Part shown: in pieces, positions 1-8,404 of the stretch
Position numbering within the stretch: the first letter of the stretch is position 1
Layout: each line of letters opens with the position of its first letter
Origin: a virus
IMG/VR virus record: IMGVR_UViG_3300030419_003698
Location: 1 to 30,085 of that record
Strand: one strand, 5' to 3'
DNA: 30,085 bases
Position numbers and translations under genes: made by a program
Notes under the pieces: model-generated
The model's input: the letters and a program-made list of their open reading frames with translations, nothing else
Told to the model about the DNA's origin: nothing
Database searches by the model: none

Positions 1-90
1 TATGACTTAATCAGTTGGGATGATGTAGATTTAAGGTCAGATATAAAAAGAGAAAAACTAAAAAAATGGAGTGGTTTAATTGAAGAATAA
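1..90 (+). CDS. C-terminal end of an unidentified protein (partial)
   Basis: An open frame enters from the left edge and stops at a TAA at 88-90, leaving only 29 residues, which are charged and contain Trp (SWDDVD, KKWSGLIEE). It overlaps the TTG start of the next gene by 11 bases, the same tight overlap used throughout the cassette, so it is probably the last part of another cassette gene. Too little remains to name a family. Confidence 0.55.
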   Translation, partial: YDLISWDDVDLRSDIKREKLKKWSGLIEE

Positions 91-832
91 TGTAGTATTT
101 ATGACATGTATGGATGGGGCACCAGACTATCTTGATTACAAGGAATGGTGTTTTAAATCATGGGACTATTGGTGTAAGAAAAATAATGTAGAATTATTTG
201 TTCTTGATACAGAGATAAGAGATAAATCAATTATGAAACCAACATGGCAAAGATGGTGGGTTCATGAAATACTTGAATCTAATGAGATAGAATATGACCA
301 AGTTGCATTAGTGGATGTAGACACAATGGTTCATTGGGATTGTCCTAATTTCTTTGAACAAACTGATGGTGAGTTTAGTGCAGTGATGGATAAGTTTAAT
401 ATTGAATGGACACACAATAGTATAAAAGGATATCAAGACTTCTGGCCAGATACAAAGTTTGATTGGACAGATTATTTTAATTGTGGATTTATTGTAATGA
501 GTAAAAAACACAAAGATTGGTGTAAAGGTGTTATGGATTTTTATCTTGAAAATGAAGATGAGTTAAGAAGAAGACAACACGAAACATTGAAAAAAGGGTC
601 AGACCAAACACCAATTAATTATATGATAAGGGCAAGTGAACATAAATTAAACTATCTTGATGAAAGATTTAACTTATCACAATTACATTTAAGAGGTGTA
701 TTACAAAGTAATCTATGTCCTATGTGGGAAGTTGGTTATGTTTGGCACTTTAATGGATTTGAAAAGAAAATGAGAAATCAATTAATGATGAATGTATGGA
801 ATGAAATTAAGGAAAACTATGAAGAAAATTAG
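80..832 (+). CDS. GT-A fold glycosyltransferase (GT8-like)
   Basis: 250 aa, probably cytoplasmic. A hydrophobic strand leads into a DxD motif (LVDVDT, D79-D81), the metal and nucleotide-sugar site of GT-A enzymes. It is followed by FNCGF at 133-137, a stretch like the 'NSG' loop of GT8/glycogenin-type transferases, by SDQTPIN at 174-180 and by a His near the C-terminus (WHFNG, 222-226) that could be the third metal ligand. These features suggest a retaining nucleotide-sugar transferase; donor and acceptor cannot be read. The TTG start is chosen because GGAG at 68-71 lies 8 bases upstream. The gene overlaps both neighbours and is the first complete gene of the surface-glycan cassette. The family assignment rests on motifs only. 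Confidence 0.75.
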   Translation: MKNNVVFMTCMDGAPDYLDYKEWCFKSWDYWCKKNNVELFVLDTEIRDKSIMKPTWQRWWVHEILESNEIEYDQVALVDVDTMVHWDCPNFFEQTDGEFSAVMDKFNIEWTHNSIKGYQDFWPDTKFDWTDYFNCGFIVMSKKHKDWCKGVMDFYLENEDELRRRQHETLKKGSDQTPINYMIRASEHKLNYLDERFNLSQLHLRGVLQSNLCPMWEVGYVWHFNGFEKKMRNQLMMNVWNEIKENYEEN

Positions 833-1046
833 ACATAGTAAACTACCAATAGTTTTAGAGTGTAGTGATAGATTGACACCTGATATGTTAGAGACAATAC
901 AATTAAATCTCATGTATGATGAAAAGAGAAGTAAAAGAGAAAATCTTCGTGGATGGGAATTGTGGGTAGATGAATATGGTGAATGGTTTAATCCATATCC
1001 AAAAGATAAAAACCAAATGGAGTTGTTTGATGAACTTAAAAAATAA
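819..1046 (+). CDS. small unknown protein of the glycan cassette
   Basis: 75 aa when started at the ATG at 819, which has AGGA five bases upstream; an in-frame ATG at 792 has no such site. It overlaps the preceding gene by 14 bases and the next by 17, so it is very likely translated by coupling. The sequence is charged and soluble, with LECSDRLTPDMLETIQLNLM near the N-terminus and a Trp/Tyr-rich patch (WELWVDEYGEWFNPYP) near the end, which looks like a small folded domain. I do not recognise the family. Reality is supported by the ribosome binding site, the overlaps and the lack of any competing frame. Confidence 0.6.
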   Translation: MKKIRHSKLPIVLECSDRLTPDMLETIQLNLMYDEKRSKRENLRGWELWVDEYGEWFNPYPKDKNQMELFDELKK

Positions 1047-2055
1047 ATATGCAATAGGTTGTCATGTAATGTTTTATGAGATTGAGATGTTAGATGAGTA
1101 TCTAAATTCAATAAAAAGAGCACTTGAAATAGTAGAAAATCCCAAAAATATAATTGTGGATTTATTCTTTAATATATCAGAATTCTTTGAATCAGTAGAT
1201 GATGATGTAATTACTAAAAAAGAATTAATCAAAAGATTTAATGAAAAATGTTCTGAAGTTAGTAAGTGGGGAGTGTTGGTAAAAAGTAATGTTTATCAGG
1301 CAGATAAACCATATTGTATTGCAGACTATAGAAGAGATTTCAATTTAAAATGGTGTATGCCTTGTGACTATTTAGTGTGGGGTGAAAGTGATTGTTTATT
1401 ACCAAGAGAATTCTTTCATGTATTAGAGGGTGTAAAAGAATATGCAGACTCTCAAGAAATCTACAGATATACATTAACATTTGCACTTAGAAAAATGTGG
1501 GATGAGACTTGGAGAGTTTTAGAACACCCTGAGTTTACTAATAAACCATATTATGATATGGATACAGAGGAAGATACAAGAAAGGCATTAACATCACCTT
1601 GGTCTATTAGATACACTATGACACAAGAAGAAATGGAAGAAGTTAATTCCAAAACAAAAGAACTTGATGTTCAATTGATTACAGAACCAAAATTTGATGG
1701 TAGTTGTTTAGTGATGTCATCAGATTTAGTGAGAGGTGGAGTTAACTTACCACCTGCAGTTTCTATGGTTGGTGATGATACAAGTTTTTTAATATCATGT
1801 ATGAAAATGATGGGTAGTGATTATAGACAATTTGTTATTAAGAATATACTAAAGGTTCATAATAGAAATCATCCAAGGAAAAGACTTTATGTCAAAGATG
1901 AAGACCAAGATAAAATGACACATGAAAAAAGAAGAGATAATAATTGGTTTCAAATAATTACCAAAATGAGTCGTAAGAACATTAAGAGATTTGAAGACCA
2001 AGGACAAGTTAAATTTAATACATATGAGGAGTTTAAAGATGAAGTCAAAAAGTAG
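1030..2055 (+). CDS. glycosyltransferase-like protein (GT-A type)
   Basis: 341 aa from the ATG at 1030, which has GGAG (1019-1022) at proper spacing. Longer in-frame starts at 970 lie inside the previous gene without a ribosome binding site. The N-terminus (YAIGCHVMFYEIEMLDEYL) resembles the start of a Rossmann-like GT-A domain. WGESDCLLP at 117-125 reads like the acidic metal-binding strand, and MVGDDTSFL at 246-254 like the later acidic motif of GT2-type enzymes. It most likely transfers a sugar to a surface glycan. It sits between two small proteins in the overlapping cassette and overlaps the next gene by 17 bases. Confidence in a glycosyltransferase fold is moderate. Confidence 0.6.
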   Translation: MNLKNKYAIGCHVMFYEIEMLDEYLNSIKRALEIVENPKNIIVDLFFNISEFFESVDDDVITKKELIKRFNEKCSEVSKWGVLVKSNVYQADKPYCIADYRRDFNLKWCMPCDYLVWGESDCLLPREFFHVLEGVKEYADSQEIYRYTLTFALRKMWDETWRVLEHPEFTNKPYYDMDTEEDTRKALTSPWSIRYTMTQEEMEEVNSKTKELDVQLITEPKFDGSCLVMSSDLVRGGVNLPPAVSMVGDDTSFLISCMKMMGSDYRQFVIKNILKVHNRNHPRKRLYVKDEDQDKMTHEKRRDNNWFQIITKMSRKNIKRFEDQGQVKFNTYEEFKDEVKK

Positions 2056-2449
2056 AAAGTGGTTACCAACATTAGGTGAATTAATTGATAGATTAAGTAT
2101 TCATCAGTTGAAAGAGGTATTTATACCTGAGAATAAAGATAACTATGCAAAAGAGATGAAAGATATGGTTCATGATATTGAATTAATACTTAAAGAAAAG
2201 GGTGGTAAAATTGATGGTGAATTCATCAGAGCAGTTATAGTTTTATCACAAATGAATGCTCATATTTGGTATAATGAGTCAATGGTTAGGAAAGGTGAAA
2301 GAGGTTCCGATAATTTAATGTTAACACATGGACTTAATGGTATAAGAAACACTGCCGTGAACAAAATTATGGAACGAGTTGGTGGTAGAAAAGACTACAA
2401 GATAGATTGTATTGCATCAGAGTTTAAAGATTGGGAAGTAAGTTGGTAA
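2039..2449 (+). CDS. conserved hypothetical protein with a GELIDRLSI-type N-terminus
   Basis: 136 aa, started at the ATG at 2039 because GAGGAG (2025-2030) is 8 bases upstream. A longer in-frame ATG at 1991 would lie deep in the previous gene. The N-terminal segment LPTLGELIDRLSIHQLK is amphipathic and resembles a motif in small proteins found beside sugar-modification genes. It is followed by a mostly helical sequence, including MNAHIWYNESMVRKGERG. No catalytic residues are obvious. The stop codon TAA is immediately followed by the ATG of the radical SAM gene, with no gap, so the two are probably translated together. A helper or binding role in glycan modification is possible but not shown. 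Confidence 0.6.
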   Translation: MKSKSRKWLPTLGELIDRLSIHQLKEVFIPENKDNYAKEMKDMVHDIELILKEKGGKIDGEFIRAVIVLSQMNAHIWYNESMVRKGERGSDNLMLTHGLNGIRNTAVNKIMERVGGRKDYKIDCIASEFKDWEVSW

Positions 2450-3523
2450 ATGAACGAATTACTTCCAAAGTGTAATATAGGTTATAGATTTGGAAAGATA
2501 ACGCCTGATAAAAAATATTGGTTATGTTGTGGTTCAGTTCCAAGTATAGGTGATTATGGTGAAGATGGTTCATTTAAAAAATTTTGGAATTCTAAAAAAT
2601 ATTTTAAGTTAAGAAAAAACTTAAAAAATAATTTATCTGAAATGAATGAAGAGTGGAATGACTCTTGTGTTCATTGTCCACATTATACCGTAGAAAATGT
2701 TATTCAAGATAATTTAGATAGTTGGGAGAATATAGAGAAATATTTCCCTACAGAAGTTAGACAAGGAATATTGAGTGGTAAACCAATGTCGGCACCAACA
2801 GAATTTCAATTTGAAGTTGGTAATCCTTGTAATCATAGATGTAATTTTTGTTGGTCGTGGTCAAAAGATATGTTAGACGATGGTAAACAATGGGATGGTT
2901 GGAAAGAGTGGTCTAAACATTTTATTGAGTTTGATATATATAAAAATATTATTGATGATTTATATTCTATGGGTGGTTGTAGATGGATATCAATTAGTGG
3001 TGGTGGTGAACCATTTTTAGTTCCTAAAATGACAGAGATGATTAAATACACAAAAGAAAAAGGATTTTACTTAAAGGTATTTACTAATCTATCAAGACTA
3101 ACAGACAAACAATTAAAAGAAATTGTAGATGTAAAGGTAGACAGACTTGAAATTAATATATCTGCAGGAACTGAAAAAACATATTGTGACTCTCGTAGAT
3201 TAAAACCAAAAGATTGGAAACACTTATGGGAAAGAGTTGATTATATTAATAGTCAAAAAGTAGGTTCTAAACCAAATTTAAAGTATGTCGTAATTCTTAC
3301 AAATGAAAATATTGTTGAAGTTAGAGATATTTTTAGACTTGCAGAAGAAAAGGGATTTAATTTTTTAGATTTTAGAGTAATGATACCATCGTATTCTTAT
3401 GATAAATTATTACCAAGTAAGGAACAAATAAAAGTTTTTAATGATGAAGTAAAAGTTTTGTCAAAGAAATATAATTTGGAGTTTTATAATGAGTATGAAA
3501 GTATTCAAAGAGACAAGGAGTAG
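2450..3523 (+). CDS. radical SAM protein with an N-terminal SPASM-like cysteine region
   Basis: 357 aa. The radical SAM [4Fe-4S] motif CxxxCxxC is at C127, C131 and C134 (NPCNHRCNFCW), with the SAM-binding GGGEP at 184-188. A second cysteine set lies before it: C8, C26/C27 in WLCCG and C73/C76 in CVHC. The spacing and context (aromatic-WLCCG, then CxxC) resemble a SPASM auxiliary cluster domain, which normally follows the radical SAM barrel. The enzyme would use SAM to start radical chemistry on an unknown substrate, probably a sugar or small peptide given its neighbours. It begins directly at the stop of the previous gene and overlaps the next by 35 bases. The family is clear, the reaction is not. 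Confidence 0.85.
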   Translation: MNELLPKCNIGYRFGKITPDKKYWLCCGSVPSIGDYGEDGSFKKFWNSKKYFKLRKNLKNNLSEMNEEWNDSCVHCPHYTVENVIQDNLDSWENIEKYFPTEVRQGILSGKPMSAPTEFQFEVGNPCNHRCNFCWSWSKDMLDDGKQWDGWKEWSKHFIEFDIYKNIIDDLYSMGGCRWISISGGGEPFLVPKMTEMIKYTKEKGFYLKVFTNLSRLTDKQLKEIVDVKVDRLEINISAGTEKTYCDSRRLKPKDWKHLWERVDYINSQKVGSKPNLKYVVILTNENIVEVRDIFRLAEEKGFNFLDFRVMIPSYSYDKLLPSKEQIKVFNDEVKVLSKKYNLEFYNEYESIQRDKE

Positions 3524-3701
3524 GTCTACAAGTAAATCAATTAGTTGGAGATTGATTGCATTTAGTAATTCATGGTTAGTATTATCAATGAGTTTTACAG
3601 AGATACCATTTTGGAATGCAGTAATTATGAATGTAACAGGAATGATAATGTTTTATTTTCACGAAAGAGTTTGGAATAGGATAAGATATGGTAAACACTA
3701 A
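3489..3701 (+). CDS. DUF2061-like small membrane protein
   Basis: 70 aa. The pattern TSKSISWRLIAFSNSW, then two hydrophobic stretches (LVLSMSFTEIPFW and AVIMNVTGMIMFYF), then HERVWNRIRYG matches the DUF2061 family. These are short two-pass inner-membrane proteins ending in an H-E-R-(V/I)-W motif whose function is unknown. The start at 3489 is supported by GGAG at 3478-3481, seven bases upstream, despite a 35-base overlap with the radical SAM gene. In bacteria such proteins are often found next to sulfate-assimilation or sugar-nucleotide genes. Here it lies inside the glycan cassette. A role in membrane anchoring or transport is inference. Confidence 0.7.
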   Translation: MSMKVFKETRSRSTSKSISWRLIAFSNSWLVLSMSFTEIPFWNAVIMNVTGMIMFYFHERVWNRIRYGKH

Positions 3702-4362
3702 TTTAATAGTTGCAATAGATGATTTACATCCACAAAAAGGTTGGGGTTGTGAGGGTGATATTCAAGTAGAGTATCTAAAAGAACTCAATGAAAAATATGG
3801 AGTTAAATTTAATTTATTTTGTCCGAGTTATTATCATAATGAATATCCATTAACAAAAGATTGGGTTTCGTATTGGAAACAATTTGATTGGGTAGAGTTG
3901 AGTAATCACGGCCATTATCACGATGTCAAAAAATACACCAAAGAAGAAATAGGTGAACAAGAATTTTTAGAATTAAATAAAGATGAGGCAGTAGATAGAG
4001 TTAGAGATAGTTTAAACCTATGGGAACAATGTGGACACAAACCAAAAGGATTTAGAGCACCAGGTTGGGGAATATCACAAGAGGCTGCAGAGGTAGTTAG
4101 TGAAAACTTTGAATGGGTTGCACAACATGAACAAATAAATCAAGGTATACGATTTGACACTAAATTATTTTGGGGTGCAGATGGTATTCATCAAAGTGAT
4201 GATGTAAAGTTATATGGTAACACATTTATGTTTCAGTCACACATACAGGGAGATTGGAATGATAATACATGGAATGAAGAAAATTTTAACTATTTTCAGA
4301 GAATTTTAGACTATTTATTATTACAATTCACAATAGAGTTCAAAACAATATCAGAGTTATGA
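3688..4362 (+). CDS. polysaccharide deacetylase-like protein (NodB/CE4 type)
   Basis: 224 aa. The order of motifs fits a NodB-homology domain: a double aspartate at 11-12 (AIDD), the His cluster SNHGHYH at 72-78 that would bind the metal with the first Asp, RAPGWG at 123-128 (the 'RxPYG'-type motif), and a late His at 185 (FQSHIQGD). Such enzymes remove N- or O-acetyl groups from polysaccharides using a divalent metal. There is no signal peptide, so it would act on cytoplasmic precursors. Its start overlaps the DUF2061 gene by 14 bases and its stop overlaps the next start (ATGA). The fold is well supported; the substrate is unknown. Confidence 0.8.
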   Translation: MVNTNLIVAIDDLHPQKGWGCEGDIQVEYLKELNEKYGVKFNLFCPSYYHNEYPLTKDWVSYWKQFDWVELSNHGHYHDVKKYTKEEIGEQEFLELNKDEAVDRVRDSLNLWEQCGHKPKGFRAPGWGISQEAAEVVSENFEWVAQHEQINQGIRFDTKLFWGADGIHQSDDVKLYGNTFMFQSHIQGDWNDNTWNEENFNYFQRILDYLLLQFTIEFKTISEL

Positions 4363-5285
4363 ATATAGTATTTTTTTCAGAGAGTCAAATTAGAGGTAAA
4401 GTTCCAAGAGATTTTGAAAATGCCAGAACAGAATTTGGTTGGAGTGTTGCATTAGATGCAGAGTGGTGTCCGATAGGTCAAAGTCCAAGAGAAGCCCCTT
4501 TCACAAATGAACACTTTGACTTGGGTATTGTTATTATACCAAAAAATAATCCTAATGTAGATTTAAATCAAATGAAACAATATTGTGATAAGGTTGCAGT
4601 AATGCAAGAAGGCCCACATTGGTATTTCCAAGACTATACTATTGAAAATCAATTTCATTATTATAATACATTATTAGATGCCGATTGGGTATATTGTCAT
4701 AATGAAAGTGATGTAAATTATTATTTAGGATTAGGTTGTAAAGATGTAAGAGTGATGAGAAGTTTGATGATTCCTGAAGGATTAATTCCACGAAATGAAT
4801 GGGGAGATGCAACAATGATTGGTGGTAACTTTGTTAATTGGTATGGTGGATTTGATTCTTATATGGTGGCAAGAGAGATTGGAGACCCTATATCTGCACC
4901 ATCAATGGGTAGGAAACAAGAACAAGAAAGTTTGATTGAGGATATAAATTATCTACCTTATATGAGTTGGAGAGAATGGATAAATTGTTTATCACAATAT
5001 AATATAGGTGTTCATTTAATGAGAACACATGCCGCAGGGACATTTGCAATGAATTGTGGATTTCATGGAATACCATGTATTGGATACAAGGGATTAGATA
5101 CACAAGAGTTAATTCATCCATTAACTTCAGTAGATGTTGGTGATTTGGATAAGGCAGTTGAATTGGGTAAGAAACTAAAGGATGAAAAGTTTTATAAATT
5201 ATGTAGTGAGACTGCATTGAAAAGATTTAATGATTATTATACAGAGGAGGCGTGGTTAAAACATTGGAACCAAACAAACACATAG
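4359..5285 (+). CDS. GT-B-like glycosyltransferase
   Basis: 308 aa. The start MNIVFFSES and the layout of the C-terminal half suggest a GT-B glycosyltransferase. That half runs through a donor-like region with YNIGVHLM at about 223-230, then AAGTFAMNCGFHGIPCIGY, resembling the 'E..G.P.I' donor loop, and ends in a helical tail rich in Lys, Trp and Tyr. A GT1/GT4-like role with an activated sugar donor is the most likely reading. The first half lacks a signature I can name. It starts within the stop of the deacetylase gene (ATGA overlap) and its end overlaps the next gene by 34 bases, so it is part of one transcript. Confidence 0.6.
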   Translation: MNIVFFSESQIRGKVPRDFENARTEFGWSVALDAEWCPIGQSPREAPFTNEHFDLGIVIIPKNNPNVDLNQMKQYCDKVAVMQEGPHWYFQDYTIENQFHYYNTLLDADWVYCHNESDVNYYLGLGCKDVRVMRSLMIPEGLIPRNEWGDATMIGGNFVNWYGGFDSYMVAREIGDPISAPSMGRKQEQESLIEDINYLPYMSWREWINCLSQYNIGVHLMRTHAAGTFAMNCGFHGIPCIGYKGLDTQELIHPLTSVDVGDLDKAVELGKKLKDEKFYKLCSETALKRFNDYYTEEAWLKHWNQTNT

Positions 5286-6265
5286 AGTTTTATCCAATTA
5301 GAGATATATTAATTGGTGTTCCATCTGAAGATGTTGCAACACATGATGCAGTTAATCCACACTTATCATTAGGTTATGAACCACCAAAAATAGAAGGATT
5401 TCCACTATTTGGTCAGATACAAATTCAAACAATAGAATTTTGTAATTTGAAATGTGACTTTTGTCCTAATCATTATATGATATGGGATAGGTTAGAGGGA
5501 AAGAAAAAAGGTATTCCTTATAATATAATGTCTATTGAAAACTATACCAAAATAGTAAAGAACTTGGCAGACTTAAATTTTACTGGTAGAGTTTCACCTT
5601 ATCTTATGAATGAACCATTAATGGATAAAGATAGAATGGTAGAGATAATTGGAATAACAAGAAAATATTTACCAAAAAATCCAATAAAAATTAATACAAA
5701 TGGAACAGGATTAACCACAGAGTTTCTTGGTGACATGATTGATGCAGGACTAACTTCAATACAAATAGATGATTATTTTGATGATAAATATGCCACTAAA
5801 TTACTAAAACAATTGGAACCATTCCAAGGTGTTAATGGTAAATGTTTCATTACATTATCATCAAATTACAATGTGACACAAATGAAAAAGGGTATGTCAA
5901 AGGATAGTCACTTCGGCCCATTTACATTTTGGAATCGTGGTGGTTTAACAAATGTGAATCCTGATATGCCAGTTCCACAAAAAGATTGTCATTTTCCAAG
6001 TTCACAAATGTATATCAAATGGAATGGGGATGCCTTGTTATGTTGTTGTGATTGGGAATATAAAGTGATACATGGTAATGTATTGAATGAAAGAATTGAA
6101 GATGTATGGATTAATGATTCATATACTCATTACAGAGAGACACTAAAAAAAGGACATAGAGATAAACTTAGAATGTGTAGAAAATGTAATAAAGGAGCAT
6201 TCCCAAGTGAAGAGAAACGATTAGAACATTTAAGAGAGTGGATGGAACAACATGAAACCGATTAG
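5252..6265 (+). CDS. radical SAM/SPASM protein
   Basis: 337 aa in the usual order. The radical SAM cluster motif is IEFCNLKCDFC (C64, C68, C71). The C-terminal SPASM region has C246, the run CCC at 264-266 in the typical WNGDALLCCCDW context, then GNVLNERIEDVW and CRKC (C309, C312). SPASM radical SAM enzymes modify peptides, proteins or small molecules through auxiliary iron-sulfur clusters. The start is uncertain: GTG at 5252 is very close to the strong GAGGAGG at 5244-5250, and TTG at 5264 is rather far from it. With the radical SAM protein at 2450-3523 it makes two different radical enzymes in one glycan cassette, which suggests a modified or unusual sugar. Family assignment is firm. Confidence 0.88.
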   Translation: MVKTLEPNKHIEFYPIRDILIGVPSEDVATHDAVNPHLSLGYEPPKIEGFPLFGQIQIQTIEFCNLKCDFCPNHYMIWDRLEGKKKGIPYNIMSIENYTKIVKNLADLNFTGRVSPYLMNEPLMDKDRMVEIIGITRKYLPKNPIKINTNGTGLTTEFLGDMIDAGLTSIQIDDYFDDKYATKLLKQLEPFQGVNGKCFITLSSNYNVTQMKKGMSKDSHFGPFTFWNRGGLTNVNPDMPVPQKDCHFPSSQMYIKWNGDALLCCCDWEYKVIHGNVLNERIEDVWINDSYTHYRETLKKGHRDKLRMCRKCNKGAFPSEEKRLEHLREWMEQHETD

Positions 6266-7442
6266 TTTTATAATACCAAGTAGAAACAATTTAACTTACT
6301 TGAAATGGTGTTACGAAAGTATTCGTAAAAACTCATCAGTAGAACATGAAATATGTTTTGCAGATGATGCCTCAACAGATGGAACATTAGAACATATATT
6401 AGTTTGGATGAAGAGAGATAAAAATATTAAACTTCATGTAAACAAAGGCCCTGAAAGAGAAGGTCTTACAATACTATATGATAAATTAGTAAATGAATAT
6501 GCAACTAATGATAGAGTTGTGTTCTTTCATTCTGATATGTATTTGTGTCCAAATGCAGATGTAGAGATAGATAATTTATTAGAACCAGGTAAAGTTGTAT
6601 CACTTACAAGAATAGAACCACCATTACATCCTGATGGGCCAGAGAAAATATTACAAGATTTTGGAATAGAACCTGATAATTTTAAGGAACAAGAATTAAT
6701 GGATTGGTTAGAAAATGATAGGGAATATTCAGAAGATAAATACACCGAGGGAGTATTTGCACCATGGGCAATCTATAAAGAAGATTTTCAAAAAATAGGT
6801 GGTCACGATAAATTATTCAGACCACAATCAAAAGAAGATAGTGATATCTTTAATAGACTACATTTAAATGGAACAAAATTTATACAGACTTGGCAAGGAT
6901 TTGTATATCATATGACTTGTCGTGGTAGTAGATTTAACCCAATGTCTGGAGGTGGAGTTGGAAAAGATAGTCCTGAATGGATTGAGACTACCACTAAAAA
7001 CATGAGAAACTTTATCAGAAAATGGGGAAGTGTAGTTCAACATGATGAACATATGAAACCAATCATTTCACCTAAATATGATATTGGTATTGTGATTGAG
7101 AATTATTGTGATTATAGTATCTTATCTAATTGTGAACCATGGTGTAATAATATATTTGTTCCAGATGGTGGTTATCTACAAGAGTATATAAAGAATGAAC
7201 AACCAAGAACTGATTACTCATTAAGAAGAAGAGTTCATCGTGATAGGGCATATCCTAAAAATGGTGTTGTTGTTAGAGTTGATGGTGAAAGATTAAACGA
7301 TGAAAATTTTCAATACATTATGAAGTTACCTGAAATAATTAACGATAGTGGAGACTTTGGTTCTTTTGAGTTAGGTATATTAAAAATTAGAATTACTAAT
7401 CTACAAACTTCAGAAGAGGAGTTAATTAAAAATGATAATTGA
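6252..7442 (+). CDS. family 2 glycosyltransferase with a C-terminal extension
   Basis: 396 aa. The N-terminus is classic GT2: ISFIIPSRNN at 4-13, ADDASTDGT at 37-45, HSDM at 93-96 as the DxD equivalent, and KEDSD at 194-198 as the later acidic motif. The catalytic domain ends near residue 250. About 140 further residues (from roughly ISPKYDIGIVIENY) form an extra domain without a recognised motif. It would move a sugar from a nucleotide donor to a lipid or glycan acceptor in the cytoplasm. The start ATG at 6252 overlaps the radical SAM gene by 14 bases, and its end overlaps the SGNH hydrolase gene by 11. Confidence 0.85.
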   Translation: MKPISFIIPSRNNLTYLKWCYESIRKNSSVEHEICFADDASTDGTLEHILVWMKRDKNIKLHVNKGPEREGLTILYDKLVNEYATNDRVVFFHSDMYLCPNADVEIDNLLEPGKVVSLTRIEPPLHPDGPEKILQDFGIEPDNFKEQELMDWLENDREYSEDKYTEGVFAPWAIYKEDFQKIGGHDKLFRPQSKEDSDIFNRLHLNGTKFIQTWQGFVYHMTCRGSRFNPMSGGGVGKDSPEWIETTTKNMRNFIRKWGSVVQHDEHMKPIISPKYDIGIVIENYCDYSILSNCEPWCNNIFVPDGGYLQEYIKNEQPRTDYSLRRRVHRDRAYPKNGVVVRVDGERLNDENFQYIMKLPEIINDSGDFGSFELGILKIRITNLQTSEEELIKNDN

Positions 7443-8118
7443 TTTGTTTGGTGATAGTTTTATTTATGGGTCATGTGCAGATTACGATAATGATAGAAAA
7501 ATGAACATTGATTACTTTTTAAAAGAAAAAAATTGGAATACAACTAATCATGGTTATAATGGTTCAAATAATACAGAAATATTATCAAGTATAGAACAAT
7601 ATCCATTTGTTGATGAGAGTTTTTGTGTTGTAGGTGTTACTTCTTTTTTAAGGGAAAACTTACCATTTTTAGATTTTGCATCTTCATGGGGAAGAAATAT
7701 ATTAAGAGAGGATAAGTATGACCATCCTAATCTTACAGATACAAAAAATAATGAATTATGGAAAGACTATTTAATTTATTGTTATGATGAGGAGTATTTT
7801 AATACAATATATAAATGTTGGATGTTAAAGGTAAAACACTTACTTGATAATACACCAAATGTTAAAGGTTATTTGTTTGTAAATACGGTAGAGAGTTATA
7901 AAAAACCTGATTTTGTTGATGAGAAAAACTATTTATATACAAATAGTTCTATTACAAATATGTTATTAGATAAGAAAGAACCTACATTATTTGAAAGAGG
8001 ATTGGATATACAAAGTAGAAAGAATGAAGAGAAATTTATCAAAGGAAGAGCACATCCATCAACAAAGGGTTACGAAATAGTAGCAAATGATATTCATGAC
8101 ATACTTTATAATACATAA
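7432..8118 (+). CDS. SGNH/GDSL-type hydrolase
   Basis: 228 aa. LFGDSFIYG at the very N-terminus gives the GDS nucleophile block (Ser9). HGYNGSNN near residue 40 fits the Gly/Asn oxyanion blocks, and HPSTKGY with His208 gives the final catalytic block. The Asp normally three residues before that His is replaced (GRAHP), which is seen in some members but leaves the dyad less certain. SGNH enzymes remove or transfer acyl groups, often acetyl esters on sugars, which fits the deacetylase and glycosyltransferases before it. It has no signal peptide. It overlaps the previous gene by 11 bases. Confidence in the family is good, activity is inferred. Confidence 0.75.
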   Translation: MIIDLFGDSFIYGSCADYDNDRKMNIDYFLKEKNWNTTNHGYNGSNNTEILSSIEQYPFVDESFCVVGVTSFLRENLPFLDFASSWGRNILREDKYDHPNLTDTKNNELWKDYLIYCYDEEYFNTIYKCWMLKVKHLLDNTPNVKGYLFVNTVESYKKPDFVDEKNYLYTNSSITNMLLDKKEPTLFERGLDIQSRKNEEKFIKGRAHPSTKGYEIVANDIHDILYNT

Positions 8119-8353
8119 AAATGAATCAAAAGAAAACCTAATGTTCAGTAGTAATATATTGGGAGAAGAAAGTTTGGGTAAATTCTATCCTGAACAAGGT
8201 TGGGTTGCACTGAACAACATGATGAATATAAGTCCTGAATCAATAGAGAATTATACTATTCTTGATGAGAAAGGAAAAGTATATAGTGTTGAGGAATTTC
8301 TTGATGTTATTGAGAAATTAAAAATAAGAACCATGTGTGGTAAAAGAAATTAA
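8087..8353 (+). CDS. small unknown protein at the end of the glycan cassette
   Basis: Up to 88 aa; an in-frame ATG at 8096 would give 85. Neither start has a clear ribosome binding site, so translation probably depends on coupling to the overlapping SGNH hydrolase gene. The sequence is mixed and soluble (FYPEQGWVALNNMM, VYSVEEFLDVIEKLKI), with no motif I recognise. It is the last gene before the promoter at 8362-8391, so the long leftward operon ends here. No hairpin with a T-run follows it, and transcription may run through into the next genes. Confidence 0.55.
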   Translation: MIFMTYFIIHKNESKENLMFSSNILGEESLGKFYPEQGWVALNNMMNISPESIENYTILDEKGKVYSVEEFLDVIEKLKIRTMCGKRN

Positions 8354-8361
8354 AAAAGTGC

Positions 8362-8391
8362 TTGACATTAACAATAAAAAATTAGTATATT
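8362..8391 (+). promoter_or_regulatory. sigma70-type promoter (TTGACA-N18-TATATT)
   Basis: TTGACA at 8362-8367, an 18-base spacer ending in G, and TATATT at 8386-8391. It lies in a 51-base gap just before the 53-aa gene, and the ribosome binding site AGGAG (8392-8396) follows immediately. The predicted RNA would start very close to the start codon at 8405, giving an unusually short leader. The same layout, with the same spacer length, recurs at 13083 and 14180. Confidence 0.75.
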
Positions 8392-8404
8392 AGGAGTAAT
8401 ATAG

